Assembly: GCA_001600455.1 (NCBI GenBank)
Contig: BCKC01000009.1
Location: forward strand, 992,001 to 1,056,000
From: Endocalyx cinctus
Lineage: Eukaryota; Ascomycota; Sordariomycetes; Amphisphaeriales; Apiosporaceae
Direction: 5' to 3'
DNA: 64,000 nucleotides
How positions within the stretch are numbered: the stretch's first letter is position 1; every line of letters begins with the position of its first letter. The position numbers and the translations under genes were made by a program. This document shows, piece by piece, positions 45,511-58,509 of the stretch. Below the pieces are notes generated by a model. The model saw only the letters and a list, made by a program, of their open reading frames with translations, did not search any database and was not told the origin of the DNA.

Positions 45511-47508
45511 ATGAGCGCACATCGGACGGAACCTCGTTCAATATCTCCCGACCTCGAATATCAGCAAGAAGAACTTCGATCAACTCGCTCGTCCCCGGCT
45601 CATCCGGACGCTCCCCTCGAGGGCTCGAGAGACATCGGTTACAGCGAAAGCGATTTCGACGACGACAGCTCACCCACGCCGCGCTTTATGCAGGACCAAG
45701 GCGCCTGGAAAAATTTTAAATGGGTGCCCTACCCGGCTAGGAGGGCGGGCGCGACCGTCGTGCGGTGGATTCAGGGTCCAGAGAATCCCAAAATACACAA
45801 GATCGAGCCTATACTTCCACTCGTCCAACATGCACCTCCCCATCTCGTACAAAAGCTCTTGCCGCAGCGGAAGCATCGCGTCTGGCTGTTCTTGGCTTAC
45901 ATGGCCGCCTGGATACTCACGTTTTCTCTCGTCTTGTGGCATGGACAAGTAGAATCGGAGATTCCGGGTTGGGGGATGCCGAGCGACATCAGCTGCGGCG
46001 CGACGTACTGGGCCAAGAATAATGGTTGCGGCGTCGACGGGGTGGACTGCAGGCCCTTCGATAATTCCAGCTTTGCTTTTCGCTGCTCCGCGAGTTGTGC
46101 CAGCTATAAGACGCTGAATCCTCGCGCGGTCGGCACCCAAGAAGTCGTCTACGCTCCTTTGATTGTCGGCGGACCGCCGGATACGGATAACGATCTTGAT
46201 CCCGTCTATCGGGGCGATTCCTACATATGCGGGTCGGCCATCCACGCTGGCCTCATTTCCGACTCTACGGGAGGCTGCGGTGTTGTTACTTTGATAGGTG
46301 AACAGCAAGATTACGTTGGCTCCGATCGGCACGGGATCAGCAGCGTCGGGTTCGATTCCTACTTCCCGTCCTCTTTCACCTTCCTCCCCGACATCAAGTG
46401 TAAAGCGAAAGACAACCGATGGTCGCTGCTAGCTGTTTCGGTCGTTTTTACCTCGATCTTGTCGCTGTTCACGGCTTCTTCGGCCGCCTTCTTTTTCGGT
46501 ACTTTTATCATCGCCTTTTGGCAGGTCGGCATGGCTTCCGACCCGCCCTCGTACACCACCATCGGCGGCTTGTTCTCTACCAATTTGGGGAACTTCTTAC
46601 CCGCCATGTTTTGCGCTTGGGTATTTTACGATAAAATGGGTGTCCGGCACACCTTGAGGGGATTGACCGCGCAGGTTGAAAAAACGATCTTATGGCTAGG
46701 CGGATTATGGGTTGGTGCCTTGACCAACTACACGTTTGATTTTATCCCGATCCAGCGATTGACCGGGCACGACCTTGAGCAGCAACCTGGCGCCAAAGCG
46801 GCGCTTGCGGTTATTGTTATTGTCTTGTTCGTTATCGTTGTCTATCAATTATGGTGCTTCCAGAGGGAGGCTCGGCTAGTGCGCTACTTGAAGTTATATG
46901 CCATCTTCCTCCTTGCGATTATCATCTCATTAGCGTTGCCTCTCAACCTACGTATTCACCATTATATCCTCGCACTTCTCCTCCTACCGGGGACCGCCAT
47001 ACAAACACGGCCGTCTTTACTGTACCAAGGCATTCTGATCGGGTTCTTTGTCAACGGTATTGCCCGATGGGGCTTCGATCCCTTCCTCCAAACTTCGACG
47101 GCGCTTCAAGGGGACGCGCAACTAGGATCCCCACTACCCACCATTTTAGCCCCGATAATTAACACCAGTATCCCCGCTATCACCTTTCAATGGAATGTAT
47201 CGGATGCGATTCGCTACGACGGTATCAGCATCTTGGTAAATGATGTCGAGCGCTTCCGTGGATTTTTCGACGACGAGAAAAGCAACGAGTTCACGTGGTC
47301 CCGGGATAACGGGTCGGACTACAACGAATACTTCCGCTTTGGTTACGTCTCGGGCACGACGGCGGGCGATTTTTCCAAAGCCGGAACATGGACGGCGGAT
47401 CTGGAATGGGTTGATCCGCTGCCGGGCGCATCGAAGGTCAAACGGTATACGTCTGAGATAGACGGTGCTAAACTGCTACCCCGAAGTCTGCGGGAACGCC
47501 GTTATTAG
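45511..47508 (+). CDS. LCCL-domain polytopic membrane protein
   Basis: An intronless 665-residue frame. The Met at 45511 (MSAHRTEPRS) is preferred, since sequence upstream in the same frame looks untranslated. The first 115 residues are acidic/Ser-rich and cytosolic. A helix near residues 130-150 (FLAYMAAWILTFSLVLW) leads into a luminal Cys-rich LCCL domain (SDISCGATYWAKNNGCGVDG to SAIHAGLISDSTGGCGVVTL). About eight further helices follow, then a C-terminal domain with several Asn-x-Ser/Thr sites. This layout is conserved in fungal LCCL-domain proteins of unknown function. The domain is thought to bind lipids or polysaccharides in secreted animal proteins. Located in the secretory pathway or plasma membrane. 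Confidence 0.9.
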   Translation: MSAHRTEPRSISPDLEYQQEELRSTRSSPAHPDAPLEGSRDIGYSESDFDDDSSPTPRFMQDQGAWKNFKWVPYPARRAGATVVRWIQGPENPKIHKIEPILPLVQHAPPHLVQKLLPQRKHRVWLFLAYMAAWILTFSLVLWHGQVESEIPGWGMPSDISCGATYWAKNNGCGVDGVDCRPFDNSSFAFRCSASCASYKTLNPRAVGTQEVVYAPLIVGGPPDTDNDLDPVYRGDSYICGSAIHAGLISDSTGGCGVVTLIGEQQDYVGSDRHGISSVGFDSYFPSSFTFLPDIKCKAKDNRWSLLAVSVVFTSILSLFTASSAAFFFGTFIIAFWQVGMASDPPSYTTIGGLFSTNLGNFLPAMFCAWVFYDKMGVRHTLRGLTAQVEKTILWLGGLWVGALTNYTFDFIPIQRLTGHDLEQQPGAKAALAVIVIVLFVIVVYQLWCFQREARLVRYLKLYAIFLLAIIISLALPLNLRIHHYILALLLLPGTAIQTRPSLLYQGILIGFFVNGIARWGFDPFLQTSTALQGDAQLGSPLPTILAPIINTSIPAITFQWNVSDAIRYDGISILVNDVERFRGFFDDEKSNEFTWSRDNGSDYNEYFRFGYVSGTTAGDFSKAGTWTADLEWVDPLPGASKVKRYTSEIDGAKLLPRSLRERRY

Positions 47509-49383
47509 AAACACGGGCGTGCCGTGTGGGAATAGAGTAGATTGCGTGGGAAACTCTACATATATAGATCATGAGTAATTTCTTTTGGGAACTATAAGTA
47601 AGCTTAAGCGAAAACGAGAACTTTTCAGCGTTCCGTAGATGTTTCCTATTGTCGGGTTCTTGTAGTATATAGAATTACTACGTTTTGAGGACGTGCATTC
47701 ATTCTTTTACCATGGGATTTATATGGATCTGTTTCGAAATGATTTAGTCACCATATATCGATCTGAACTATTTAGATATTAATTGTCCGTCATATGAAAA
47801 CCCTATTCTCCGCCATATATCAGTTCCCCGTTCCTGGAATTCTTGGCATGAAATAAAAATAAACGGGCTAGATGGTGATATAGTAGCTACCTCCACTTTC
47901 CGCCTTTTTTGTTTTCTTTTTTCTTTCCCTCGGGCCTTAACGTCTATTCGCTAATTCCAAGGTTCTTTCTAGCGCCTGCCACGGCTATTAAACGTAACGT
48001 CAGATTTGTGAAATTACCTAATACGTAAGTATGGAGTACTTGTACATGGTAGTTATCAAAAGTGCGAGTTTCATCTTAACTTGTAGTACACAGTAAAGGC
48101 TTTTGAGGAATAATCTTGCAAGTATCAAATACCGTAAGTCTAGTTTTAGCAACGCTATTTGTTTACGACGTGATTCGTTGAGGAGTTTTCTTCTTCCCCG
48201 TCCTTTTTCTAGTAGAGTCGTATACCTGGTCTTTTCCTTCCATTGACGTGAGGGTTTTTCACGATGATTGAGTACACGCTATAATTAGTGCAGGCAGTCG
48301 TAGGGATCACTACGTATGCTAACTTACCTTATTAACGTTAGTCTCAGTTATTAGTATAGGTGGATAGGTGGGTTTTTAGGCAAGTAATATATAAAATATA
48401 GCAGGTTTTAATACGAAATACCTCCTACACCTACCTATCTTCTGGTGTATACGGTCTGACGGTATCTGCCCCATACGATGGCTCCGGCGGCAAAAAAAAA
48501 AGGTAACACAACAGACGGGTATGCATGAAACTAGGATACAAAAAGCTTGTTTATTTACTAAGTGGGCCTCGTCCCCATTAAAAGTGTACGACGAAGTTCA
48601 GAACTTCAGGGGTCTTAGCAATCAGACAATATCAACTGATTTATTAGTTGAGCATTGAATTGGATTGAACCAATTACCCATGCGAATATTAAATAGTTGA
48701 GGGCTGTGATAGGTACAATAGATCCATGGATACAAGAGGTAAAATTCAGTCTAATTAGTTGATTATTCCAGTTCACATTCCATTAGCAATTGTCGAATAG
48801 TTCTGGATGAACGAGAAAAATTCCTACTAACCTACAGTAGTAGGACATATCCCTTACTATGCAGGCATTAGATAGAGTAAGAATTATTTTTTATTTATTT
48901 TTTTTTCTGAGGAAAGACCTTTCCTTTTTTTTTTAGTTTCATTTTTCTTTCCGTCTCCCTTTTATACCTCACGTCAGCTTTTAACATTCTTAGAAAAGGG
49001 ATCCATTATATGTCAACTTTACTTGTTTCTAAAAAATCACGTCGTGTCCCAGTTCTTAAACTATCCTATTCCTATTCCTATTCCTATTCCTATTCTCTGT
49101 TATTGTTCTAGTTTCTGACATTACACTGACCTTTCCATCTTCTTCTTCAATCTTGAAACTAAATGAAAAAGCTATGCTGAAAACCTAAAAGCACATCAAA
49201 CTATGCTGTAATAATATGCTCCCTTAAAACAGCTCAGTACGAGGCTACGAGTTATTTTATTTCGCTTCTCTCTCTATCCCTCGCAATTTTTATTGCGAAA
49301 TTCCTTTTTTACTACCATTTATTTAGATATCCTCTTTATTTCCTCTACGGCCTCTCCTAGTATACCCGGTCAACGTCGCAACG
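47509..49383. other. Intergenic, no supported gene
   Basis: AT-rich spacer with a hexanucleotide repeat at 49065-49094 and T-rich runs near 48890-48935 and 49300. No gene-like frame. Confidence 0.55.
49065..49094. repeat. (CCTATT)5 hexanucleotide repeat
   Basis: Five tandem CCTATT units. It is not the fungal telomere unit (CCCTAA), so it is an ordinary microsatellite. Confidence 0.9.
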
Positions 49384-50903
49384 ATGCTCCTCAGGCGAAC
49401 AGGACCCAATAATTTCACCTTGGCCGTTTCGGCTCTCTGTGTTTTCTTAGTTGTTCTCTACTTCGATGTCATTATGGATGGGGTCGGTCCCTTTGCCAGA
49501 GCTGCTATTTGGGTATCTTCTGCTGGAAAACGCACCCGACTAGACGTTTATAACTCGACCCTTGGCGTACGTTCTCCGCCACCTTGTAAATAAGCTAACC
49601 CAACTAATCCTTACCGTTTATATAATCGCTCTTAGTTCGAGAAAGTGTTCGTCGTCAGCTTACCCGAGCGGTCCGACAAACGGGATGCTCTGAGTTTAAT
49701 GGGCGTTTTGACGGGTATCAAACTGACCTGGATAGACGGTATACTTGGTTCGAGCATACCGGATAAGGCACTTCCTTTGGTACGTCTTTCTCGCGTTACA
49801 CCCACATTTCACTCGCGTGTATGCCGACGAAAAGGGAAAGGAGAAAGAAGAAAAGAGCGAGAAACTAATGCAGGGTCTTTTAATTTTTTCCAGGGATGGG
49901 ATAGGGAGAAGATGCAAGATAGCAATCTTGGCTCTTGGCGAGGGCACGTCAACGCGATCAGACGAATTGTGGAACAAGGCCTCTCCTCCGCTCTCATCAT
50001 AGAAGACGACGTGGATTGGGATGTGCACATCAAGACGCAGCTGGCCCAGTTTTCATCGGCCGCGCGTCAGTTACAGGCTACGCAGTTCCATCGCAACCAC
50101 ACCCTCACGTCGCGGAGCCCGTACGGACAGAATTGGGATATGCTTTGGGTCGGCTCCTGCGCGACGACGTTCGACGAGAACCTACCGGACCACCTGAAAA
50201 TCCCCGAAGCGGATCGCGATCCCCGTCAAGTGTTGATCAAAGACGATCCCACCGTCCCCTTGAAAAAGCATCTCACGGGCAACCTGTCGTTCAGCTGGGA
50301 TGCGTATCCTCCGCGCACGCGCGTCGTGTATCGTCCGGGGGATAACATTTGTAGCTTCGCGTACGCGCTGAGCGCGGCCGGGGCGAGAAAGGCATTACAG
50401 TATATGAGCCTCGAGGGCCAGACTAAGGCCTTTGATAACCATTTGAGTGACCTGTGTCGGCTGCGGATCAACGGCATGCGCTGCGTAGGCGTCGTGCCGA
50501 GCCTGTTCGTGCATCATCGTAAGAAAGGCCGAGTTGCTGACGATTCGGTAAGTACGGAAATATCCCACGACAATATTCTCTCTCTCTCCCTTCTCTATAT
50601 TTATACATTATAATCTTCTTGTCCTAAACTAAAGCTAACTTGTTGATGGCAGTAAGTACCCGAACCCCCTTCACTCTAGAATATCCTCGGCACTATCCAA
50701 GAAGATAAAGGGCTCAAACAAATTACTAACGTAGGACTTTCTCGACTACCAGGGATATACAAATCGACAAGATCGCGGACGGCGAACAAAACAACAACGA
50801 ATTGCGAGAGTTCGGATTCACAGAGAATATCCTATGGAGCACGCATCTGAACTTGAAAAACCTCGTTATGGGGCTGGATCTCGAGAAACAATGGAAGGAG
50901 TAG
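49384..50903 (+). CDS. Glycosyltransferase family 25-like type II membrane protein
   Basis: Exons 49384-49566, 49636-49779 and 49894-50547 join in phase 0. Residues about 13-32 are a signal anchor (LAVSALCVFLVVLYFDVIM). The GT25 core follows: KVFVVSLPERSDKRDAL, IKLTWIDGI, SNLGSWRGHVNAIRRIVEQG and SALIIEDDVDWD (DxD-like metal site). Downstream are GDNICSFAYALSAAGARKAL and SLFVHHRKKG. Family members transfer galactose or glucose in the Golgi. The 3' end is unresolved: the natural-looking tail ILWSTHLNLKNLVMGLDLE ending at TAG 50903 lies in a frame that no canonical junction from 50547 reaches without a one-base discrepancy. Confidence 0.8.
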
Positions 50904-52394
50904 GTGTACAGGGTTTAAGATTGTGGTGGTACTCTTGTAAGATATATCTGTGATACCTAAGCCGAATTATGATAATATTTGTAACGCTTGCCGTTCCTTT
51001 TAACGTTCGAAGTGCTCGTACAAAACAGACTTCAACCTGATAACTGGGTAACTTGTGTACCCACCTTGGAGAGCGATTTGGGGCTTTTTCTTGTTTCTCG
51101 GCACTCCGGCTTGGCATATTTAACTCCGCAGCAAGTAGCAAGAGCATTACTTGTACGGATTCGGCGGGACGGAATTTATCAATAATTGGACGATGCTATA
51201 TGTATGACCTCTTCTCATTATTACTAAACGACGGGACTATTTTGCTTATTAGATGATTATGAGCGGCAGAGGCTCTGGGGAAACGTATAATTGGGTACGT
51301 ATACCCTCTCCGCGCAGTATTCCCTTTAGTAATTTCCACATAATAATTGGTGATGTTGTATGCATTTGAAATCGGAATATAAGTTTTATAAGTGGGTTGG
51401 TTACCTACATACGTTGTCAGCTGCGAGTCGTTGCAGTCGCTTACCATTAAATGGACCGATTGATCGTCATCGAATGAAATATCGCTTGCTGTTCCGATTT
51501 TCGCATGATGTCTTGGTTGAGAATCTTCTGTGAAGCCTATGCCACTTTTCAAACTGCAACAGTGCAGCTGACCACCCTGACAACGGGCTACGATCTGTCT
51601 GAGGAAAACCAAAGTACGTAACTTCTACCAGGGTCTGGTGTTACAGTAAGAAATCAGCATTAGGATTCGCGATGTTCCGGTTCGGTGCGACTATTAATGA
51701 TTCTAACCCGAGCATAACTTCAAGTCTAGAACGATAGTAAGGTGAATGATCAAGCCGTCATTGAAGTCGTTTCTTATTTAAGTTATATATAATTATACCA
51801 ATCTGTCCACGCGTCGAATTCCTATCTTGGATAGTGACACATGGAATTATATCAAGCGTTATTCTGCGGTATTGCTGAGAGATGATTACATATAAAAAAA
51901 TTAATGTGAAGAAAAATAAAAGACTGGTGGGACGGAATAATAAGAAGGCCTTGATCAGCAACCCCTCCCATCTCCACCCCTTTACCCCTGACCTTGTCAA
52001 AATTCGGGAATCGCTTTTCTGGGGAACCATCACGTGATATTCCCTTTTCCAGCGTTAGTTTTTTAGTTCCAGATCGTCGAATTTGAAGAGTGAAAAGACT
52101 TAGAAGCACGTTAAACGGTACGCGTTGAGTGGGGCAAACCTCTTATTTTCAAAGCTTCAAAACTTGCCTAATTTCTTCTTTATATCTTCATTTAATACAC
52201 TTTTATCATATCATCTTCATACTTTCTTTTTTTTTGGTTTTTTTTATTTCAAACATATACGAGCTTAAGTATCTTTGGAGGAATAATGCATTATCATTAT
52301 CGAGGGTACTGATAAATTACGAAGTTTTGAAAATTATCCCTCACCGCACTCGCTATATCTATGGCCTCGATTTCCTCACCGTGATGAGCTGGTC
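50904..52394. other. Intergenic
   Basis: A 138-codon minus-strand frame (51196-51612) includes a CQGGQLHCC motif slightly like small secreted Cys-rich proteins, but it has no ATG or signal peptide, so no gene is called. The rest is AT-rich. Confidence 0.45.
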
Positions 52395-55334
52395 ATGTCA
52401 GAATCCGTAGCATCAAATTCAAAAGGAGACGCCAAAGACGACGAAAGACTTGCCGCCTGCTTTAACTGCAAGAAATCGAAATTGAAATGTGTTAGGGCAA
52501 ACGGGTCAACCACATGCGTGAGGTGCATACAACGTCAGCTTGATTGTGCTGCCCCCCAATTTCATGTTGGCCGACACAAGGGAGTAAAAAAGTGAGACTC
52601 ATATATCTACTCTGCCCAAATATCCCTCTGGCCCTTATATCCTTCGTCAAATTGACTACTTGGCTAATCACTACTGCTATTATTTTTATTATGTTCACAG
52701 CAAGCATTCCGGGCTCGAAAAAGCGGTTTTCCAAATAGAGCAAGCCCTGAAGAAGTCCAATTCGGGATCGGACCAGGGGCAGAATGCCGAGCAGTCGAGC
52801 GAGCTGCAGTACCTCCTGGAGCGGAGCCGCGAGCTGCTCAAGGCGGAGCGCCGGCACCGGCGCCGGATCTCGACCTCGAACGGGAGCGTGAGCCAGAGCC
52901 AGCGGGACCAGACCGAAGCGTCCCCGCCCAACTCCACCACGACCCTGGGCACCTCGCCGTCGCAGGCCGGGTCGCGCGACGACGGCACGACCGTCGTGTC
53001 CCAGAAGATGGACGAGGACCACCACCTCAACCTCGACGACGCCGAGAACCCGCTGCAGCTCCTCGCGCGCACCTCCGAGCTGCTGTCGTCCATCTCGCCC
53101 CAGGTTCGGGGCTTCGACGGCATCGGAGGCGGTGGAGTTGGAGTTGGAGTAGGGGGAAGTGGTGGTAGTGGTGGTGCTGGTGGTCGCCTCCCTTCCAAAT
53201 CCCTCTCGGATCGGAGCCTGCTGCCCGACGACGGCGATCGCGACGGCGATCTGCAGAAGTTCTTCGGTCGCATCCAGCCGCGGCTCGACGTCGGGGAGGA
53301 ATTGGATCCGGTAGAACTCGGTCTAGTTACGTTACCGGAAGCCGAGGCTTTGTTTGCATAGTAAGTCCGTCCACAAGAAAAAAAAAAAAACCTTTCGGAA
53401 GGACCCCCCCCCGATTCTGTCGCCGAAGTTCTCACGAGATATATATATATATCTATCTAGTTTCTTTGAGAAGTTGGCCCATACGAGATGGGGTATAGAT
53501 CCGATAATACACACGGTACCGTTCGTCCGGAGCCGGTCCGCGTTTCTCTTCACGTCGATAGCGGCCGCGTCGGCGCTTTTTTCGCCTTCCCTCGAGTCGC
53601 TGTATAAGCGGTTATCGGACCACCGGCAGAAGCTCGCCGGCCTGATCATGTCCAAACGGTACAAATCCGTCGAGATCGTCTTGGCCTTCATGGTCAACAT
53701 TCCTTGGATTTCGGCCGGCGAGCATTGGGCCGACGACGAGACCTCGACGTATATATCGATGGCGCTGAGCATCGCGTTGGACCTGTCCTTGAACAAGATC
53801 ATCCTGCCCGCGTCCACCGAGTCCCCGTTTTCGAGGGACAGCGTCGCTACTTCGGATCGTATATCCGCTCGGAGGGCCCTTTCTATCGACGGATTTACCG
53901 AGGTGGATCCGGAGTCGGTCACGGGTCGGAGGTTATTGAGACGGAGGGAGCGAACGTGGCTGTCTCTGTTTGTTCTTGAAAGAGGGTAAGGTGACCCGAC
54001 GTTATCGCTCCGTGAATTTACATGACTAACTTACGTGGCTTTCGATAGTGTATGCTTGGCCCGAGGTCGAAGCTACGTTCTGCCGATGTCCCCTTTAATC
54101 GAAAATTGTGATCAGTGGCACCTATGCGACATGGCCGATAGATGGGATGGTTCAATTGTCTCCGTTGCTGTCTTGAGACGAGATTTGGTAAGGTGCACTT
54201 CATCGCTCATTCGGCGCATCTACGCTAACACGGACAAAGGCAAATTTGATCACAAACCTCCGAGTTATATGTGATAGTTATGTCAACGGTATTAGTGAAT
54301 CAGCAGTGGTTGACAGGTACAATACATGGCTTCATTCCAATTTATGTCAAGCTAATAGTTTGTGACAGATTGAAGAACGAGACGACGATATTTTTTGATA
54401 GATGGTATCAAACTTGGCCGTTGCAAATCGGCGATAGAGAACGTAGGTCAATGTTTATAATGAGCGTACTATCACCATCCACTCACAAACTATTCTAGAA
54501 CTGGCTCTGCCTCCGTATGTAGAGATTCTCGCCTCGCATACCCGACTGTCCATGTACTCTAGCGTCATCAATCACGGCACCGCACCCGTAGCCGCTCGCC
54601 ATTACTTTCGCGCCGCCGGTCTCTCCTCGGCGTTGAACGTGCTGCGCGTAGCCGTTCAGGGAGAAGGGCAGCTCCGATCTATGCCTAACAACACGGCGAT
54701 CATGATCTCGTTCGCGGCCTGCTTCGCGCTGCGGGTGAGTGCGGTGGTGGACGGGCGGGGTTCCGGCTTAGCGCCGAGCATCAGAACCTTGATCGCGGAA
54801 ACGACGGATGTGCTGGAGAGGATAGGGTCGAGTCCGATCCAGCGCAAGGGACTCTCTTGCCTCTTTGCGCGCCAGCTGAGACAGATCCTGAAGCTCGCAT
54901 CCCGGTCTTCGGAAGCTTTACGAGGAAGCAACGTCGGGGAGAATAGTAATGGGAATATGACGGATTCTAATAATAGCTCGTCTATATTTGCCGACATAGG
55001 TTCTACAACGACGACACACCTCCCATCGAACCATCATCGCCAACAGCAAACTGGGTCATTAGCACAAATACATCAGCAGCAGCAGCAGCAACAACACCAA
55101 CACCAACGACAACAGCAGCAACAGCAACCCCCGCAGCAACATATACCAGCTACCTCTATGCCATCCGATTACATGTTGTTTTCCACCATGTCTAATGACC
55201 AGCTGAACGAGGCGATTAATAATACCGACGTAGGCGTCGGGCAAGATGCGGTATGGGAGGATTTTCAGTTTCAGCATACTACCGAGCTCGACTGGATGGA
55301 TTGGACCAGCTATATGTTGGATGGGTTCCATTAA
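52395..55334 (+). CDS. Zn2Cys6 fungal transcription factor
   Basis: Seven exons (52395-52591, 52701-53360, 53461-53985, 54049-54187, 54240-54316, 54369-54442, 54499-55334) close an 835-residue frame. The binuclear zinc cluster is C22-x2-C25-x6-C32-x8-C41-x2-C44-x6-C51, followed by a basic linker and a coiled-coil-like segment. A Gly/Val-rich low-complexity stretch lies near residues 215-230. The middle homology region runs from YFFEKLAHTRWGIDP through FVLERGVCLARGRS to FFDRWYQTWPLQIGD. The tail has two polyglutamine runs with His and an acidic, aromatic end (TELDWMDWTSYMLDGF) that looks like an activation domain. It acts in the nucleus. It is 9.6 kb from the nearest putative metabolite enzyme, so a pathway-specific role is possible but unproven. 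Confidence 0.9.
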
Positions 55335-56058
55335 AAAAGAGCCTTTTCTTTTTTTCTACCCACTCTGGTTGATATAAACAGAGACCCGGAGTTGAATCAA
55401 ACGTTTTTCAGTTTATATAAATGTATAACCCATCATATGTTTTTGGCAATTGGCATAGCAGGTTGATTTTTATCAGGCTTTATCACTTTACACTAGGTAC
55501 AATAACTAACGTTACTTAAATAATTAACTATTACATACGTATTATTTCAGGTGTTTTCTTTGAAATATGAATTCTATAATATACTTCACTGCGCCAAGAG
55601 TAACATGCAGGTTTGCAGCATACTATCTACCTAGGTACCTAGGTAGGTACTTTAAGTATGTACCTAAAGCAACCGAGATAGATCTGAAGCTAGGATGTTA
55701 ATCCACTATAGCGTCAGGTCATGCCAGGTTATATCCACTAAGAATTCGTTCTTCGGGAGTTTTTTTAAATCAGAAAAATGCCCGAATTTCTTCAATCTTT
55801 CCATGTGCCCGCGGCAATACCATTAAGCCCCGCGGTACGTAAAACCAAAAACCGTCAAACCGTTTGGTTTGATTTCAAGTGTATATACATTTCCTTTTTT
55901 TTTTTATCTTCTTATTTGTTAGCATAATTTATTTCTATTTTTATTTTTGGTTTGAATAGATGAAGTGAAAAACTTAATTTTCTTTTAACATAAAGAGGCA
56001 AAGAGAGAACGAGAGAGAGAGGGAAAAAAAAAAAGTGACTGCGTAAAGAAAGTAGAAA
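55335..56058. other. Intergenic
   Basis: AT-rich spacer with a run of overlapping TACCTAGG words (55630-55650). A purine-rich stretch (55998-56033) lies just before the next start codon. No gene. Confidence 0.55.
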
Positions 56059-57083
56059 ATGTCGAAATTATCAGAAGCCGTCAAGGCGCTCATCAACGCC
56101 AGCCACGCCAATCCGGGATTGACGCGCGCGCCTACCGTTCTACAGCCCACGCTGGCGAGATTTGCTAAAGATGCGACGGAGAAGAAGGTCGGATTACCTG
56201 CTTGGGTGACGCTGTCGGTAAGGAATTCTATCCCTCCCCCCTTCCCCTACCTTCTCCCGTCAATGATTTCGAAAGAACCTTAGACGGAAGGAGAAGGGAA
56301 AAAAAACATTGGTGTGTCGCGGCGAGCTTACAGACTTTATATGATACATAGACCGCCGTCTCGGTAACGATGAACTGCCCAGAAGCCATGAAACAAATCC
56401 TCGACCTCGCCAACGCCGAGACCACCTCCTCTTCCTCTTCCTCTTCCTCTACCTCCCCTCCGCGAACGCCCACCGAAAACGCAGAGCTCATCCGCGAGGT
56501 CGGCCTCAAGTGCATCTCCTTCAACGGCATACCCCGCAGCATCAACACCCTCAACGCCTTCCACGCGAGCCTCTCCCCCGAAGTGACCTCGACGCTCTCG
56601 CGCCGCCCGACGCGCGAACTGACCGCCTCGAATCTCGAGGAACGCAAAGCCCGCGGCCTGGCCCTCTGGGACGGCGTATACCGCGGCTTCGAGCGCAAGC
56701 TCCTCGACAAGCTGGCGCTCTCGCACCCGGACTTGCCGGTGCACATCCTCGCGGGCCACTACTCGAACCTGCTCGCGAACCCGCCCGACGCGGCCGATAA
56801 GCCCGGCAAAGTCGGGCGGGTCCTGACGAGCCTGGTCGCGATCGCGTGCCTGAGGGCGCAGTCCGGCGTCGGTCCCCAGGTCGTTTCGCATATCTTCGGG
56901 CTGAGGAAGGCGTACGAGAGCGGGGACGCGAGGGCGCGGGGCGAGGACGAGGTCAAGGGGGGCGAGTGGTTGGCTACGGACGAGGGTAATATTTGGATGC
57001 TGGAGAATGTGGATCGGTTGGTGGGTGTTCTGGGGGAGGGGAGGGGGACGACTTTTGCGCCGGGATTAAGGGCAAATCTTTAG
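56059..57083 (+). CDS. AhpD/carboxymuconolactone-decarboxylase-like protein
   Basis: Exons 56059-56217 and 56352-57083 join in phase 0 to 296 residues. The core contains GLKCISFNGIPRSINTLNAFH, which fits the CMD/AhpD helix pair (G-x-P-x2-I-N-x-L). The CxxC redox pair of AhpD is not seen, so peroxidase activity is doubtful. A Ser run encoded by TCC/TCT repeats (about residues 78-87) is a low-complexity loop. The C-terminal part (ILAGHYSNLLANPPD to LVAIACLRAQSGVGPQ) is helical. Fungal proteins of this type are common and largely uncharacterised. The localisation is unclear. Confidence 0.8.
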
Positions 57084-57537
57084 GAGGAAAAAAAAGGGGG
57101 AAACAAGGTATTTCTGGAAAATAGAGTGTTGGAAGATCATTCGCGAAGAAGTTAGTTAATGATAGATCGCATAGATGAAGGCGTGTTAGTAGTCTCTTGG
57201 TTCTGTTGTACATACATATTTTTATTTTCCTTCCATCTACAATTGCATACTTACTCAGATATGTTCTACTACAACAGAAGTCTTATTAGATGAAAGGAGG
57301 ATGCGAAAAAAGAAAGCATTTGCAAATATCAATTATTTACATATCTACAGACCGTAGAAGCTCTATATTAAACAGAGGAAAAAAAAAACACACACACACA
57401 CATATATACCACCCAAATTTTCCATCATGACAAAATAGTATATAATCCCAATATATCAAAAAGTCAACGCCTAGTTAAGCCAAAGAAAAATCATCTAACC
57501 TCAGTTCAGCTCTTTAACTCATCAAAACTTTCAGACC
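57084..57537. other. Convergent 3' spacer
   Basis: Space between two convergent genes. A short CA run lies at 57389-57402. No gene. Confidence 0.6.
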
Positions 57538-58472
57538 TTAAAAAGTCTTCACATCCTTCGCCACGGCGAATTCAGCGTCGGTATTCCGCCTCACGGTCTC
57601 GATATCGACGCCCTCGGCCAGCTCGGTAAGGGTGAGTCCGCCCCCGCCTACGCGGTCGACCTGGAAGACGCACAGGTCCGTGATGATAGTACTAACGACA
57701 CCCTTACCAGTAAGCGGCAGCTTGCAATCCTGGACGATCTTGCTGCGGCCGTTCTTATCGACGTGCTCGGTAGCGACGACGATCTTGGTCCGATCCGGGT
57801 TCGATACGAGGTCCATGGCCCCGCCCATACCCTTGAACACCTTTCCGGGTATCATGTAGTTCGCGAGGTCGCCGGCGGCGGAGACCTGAAAGGCGCCGAG
57901 GATGGAGACGTCGACGTGGCCGCCGCGGATCATGCCGAACGACTCGGCCGAGTCGAAGGTCGAGGCCCCCGGGAGGAGCGTCACCGTCTCCTTCCCGGCG
58001 TTAATCAGGTCCGCGTCCACGTCCGCCTCCGTGGCCGGGTAAGGGCCCATCCCAAGGATGCCGTTCTCGCTCTGCAGCCAGACTTTGGTATTCTCCGGCA
58101 GGTACGAGGCCGCGAGCGTCGGGATTCCTACCCCGAGGTTCACGTAGTACCCGTCCCGGAGCTCCTGCGCCGCCCGTTTGGCGATCGTGTTCCGCGCGTC
58201 CGGCTTGGTCGCAGACGCCGCTTTGGCCGGGTCTCTCGACGGCGCTAGCTTGATCGATTCGATCTGCTTCTCGGCCGTCGCCGGTACGATCCGGTCGATA
58301 AAGATTCCTGGTAGGTCGACTTGGTCCGGGTCTATGGATCCCGTGGGAACAATGTTCTCGGCTTCGACGATGGATATGCGAGCAGCCTTAGCCATCAGTC
58401 CCGCGTACGTCTTGGTTGTGTATCTTTTTTTTATTTATCATTAGTATATATGCCTCTTTTCTTTTATTTTCC

Positions 58473-58509
<37 letters not shown>

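Noticed and set aside
51196..51612. Minus-strand 138-codon frame with CQGGQLHCC, considered as a hydrophobin-like protein
   Set aside because: No signal peptide, no ATG, and cysteine spacing does not complete a hydrophobin pattern.
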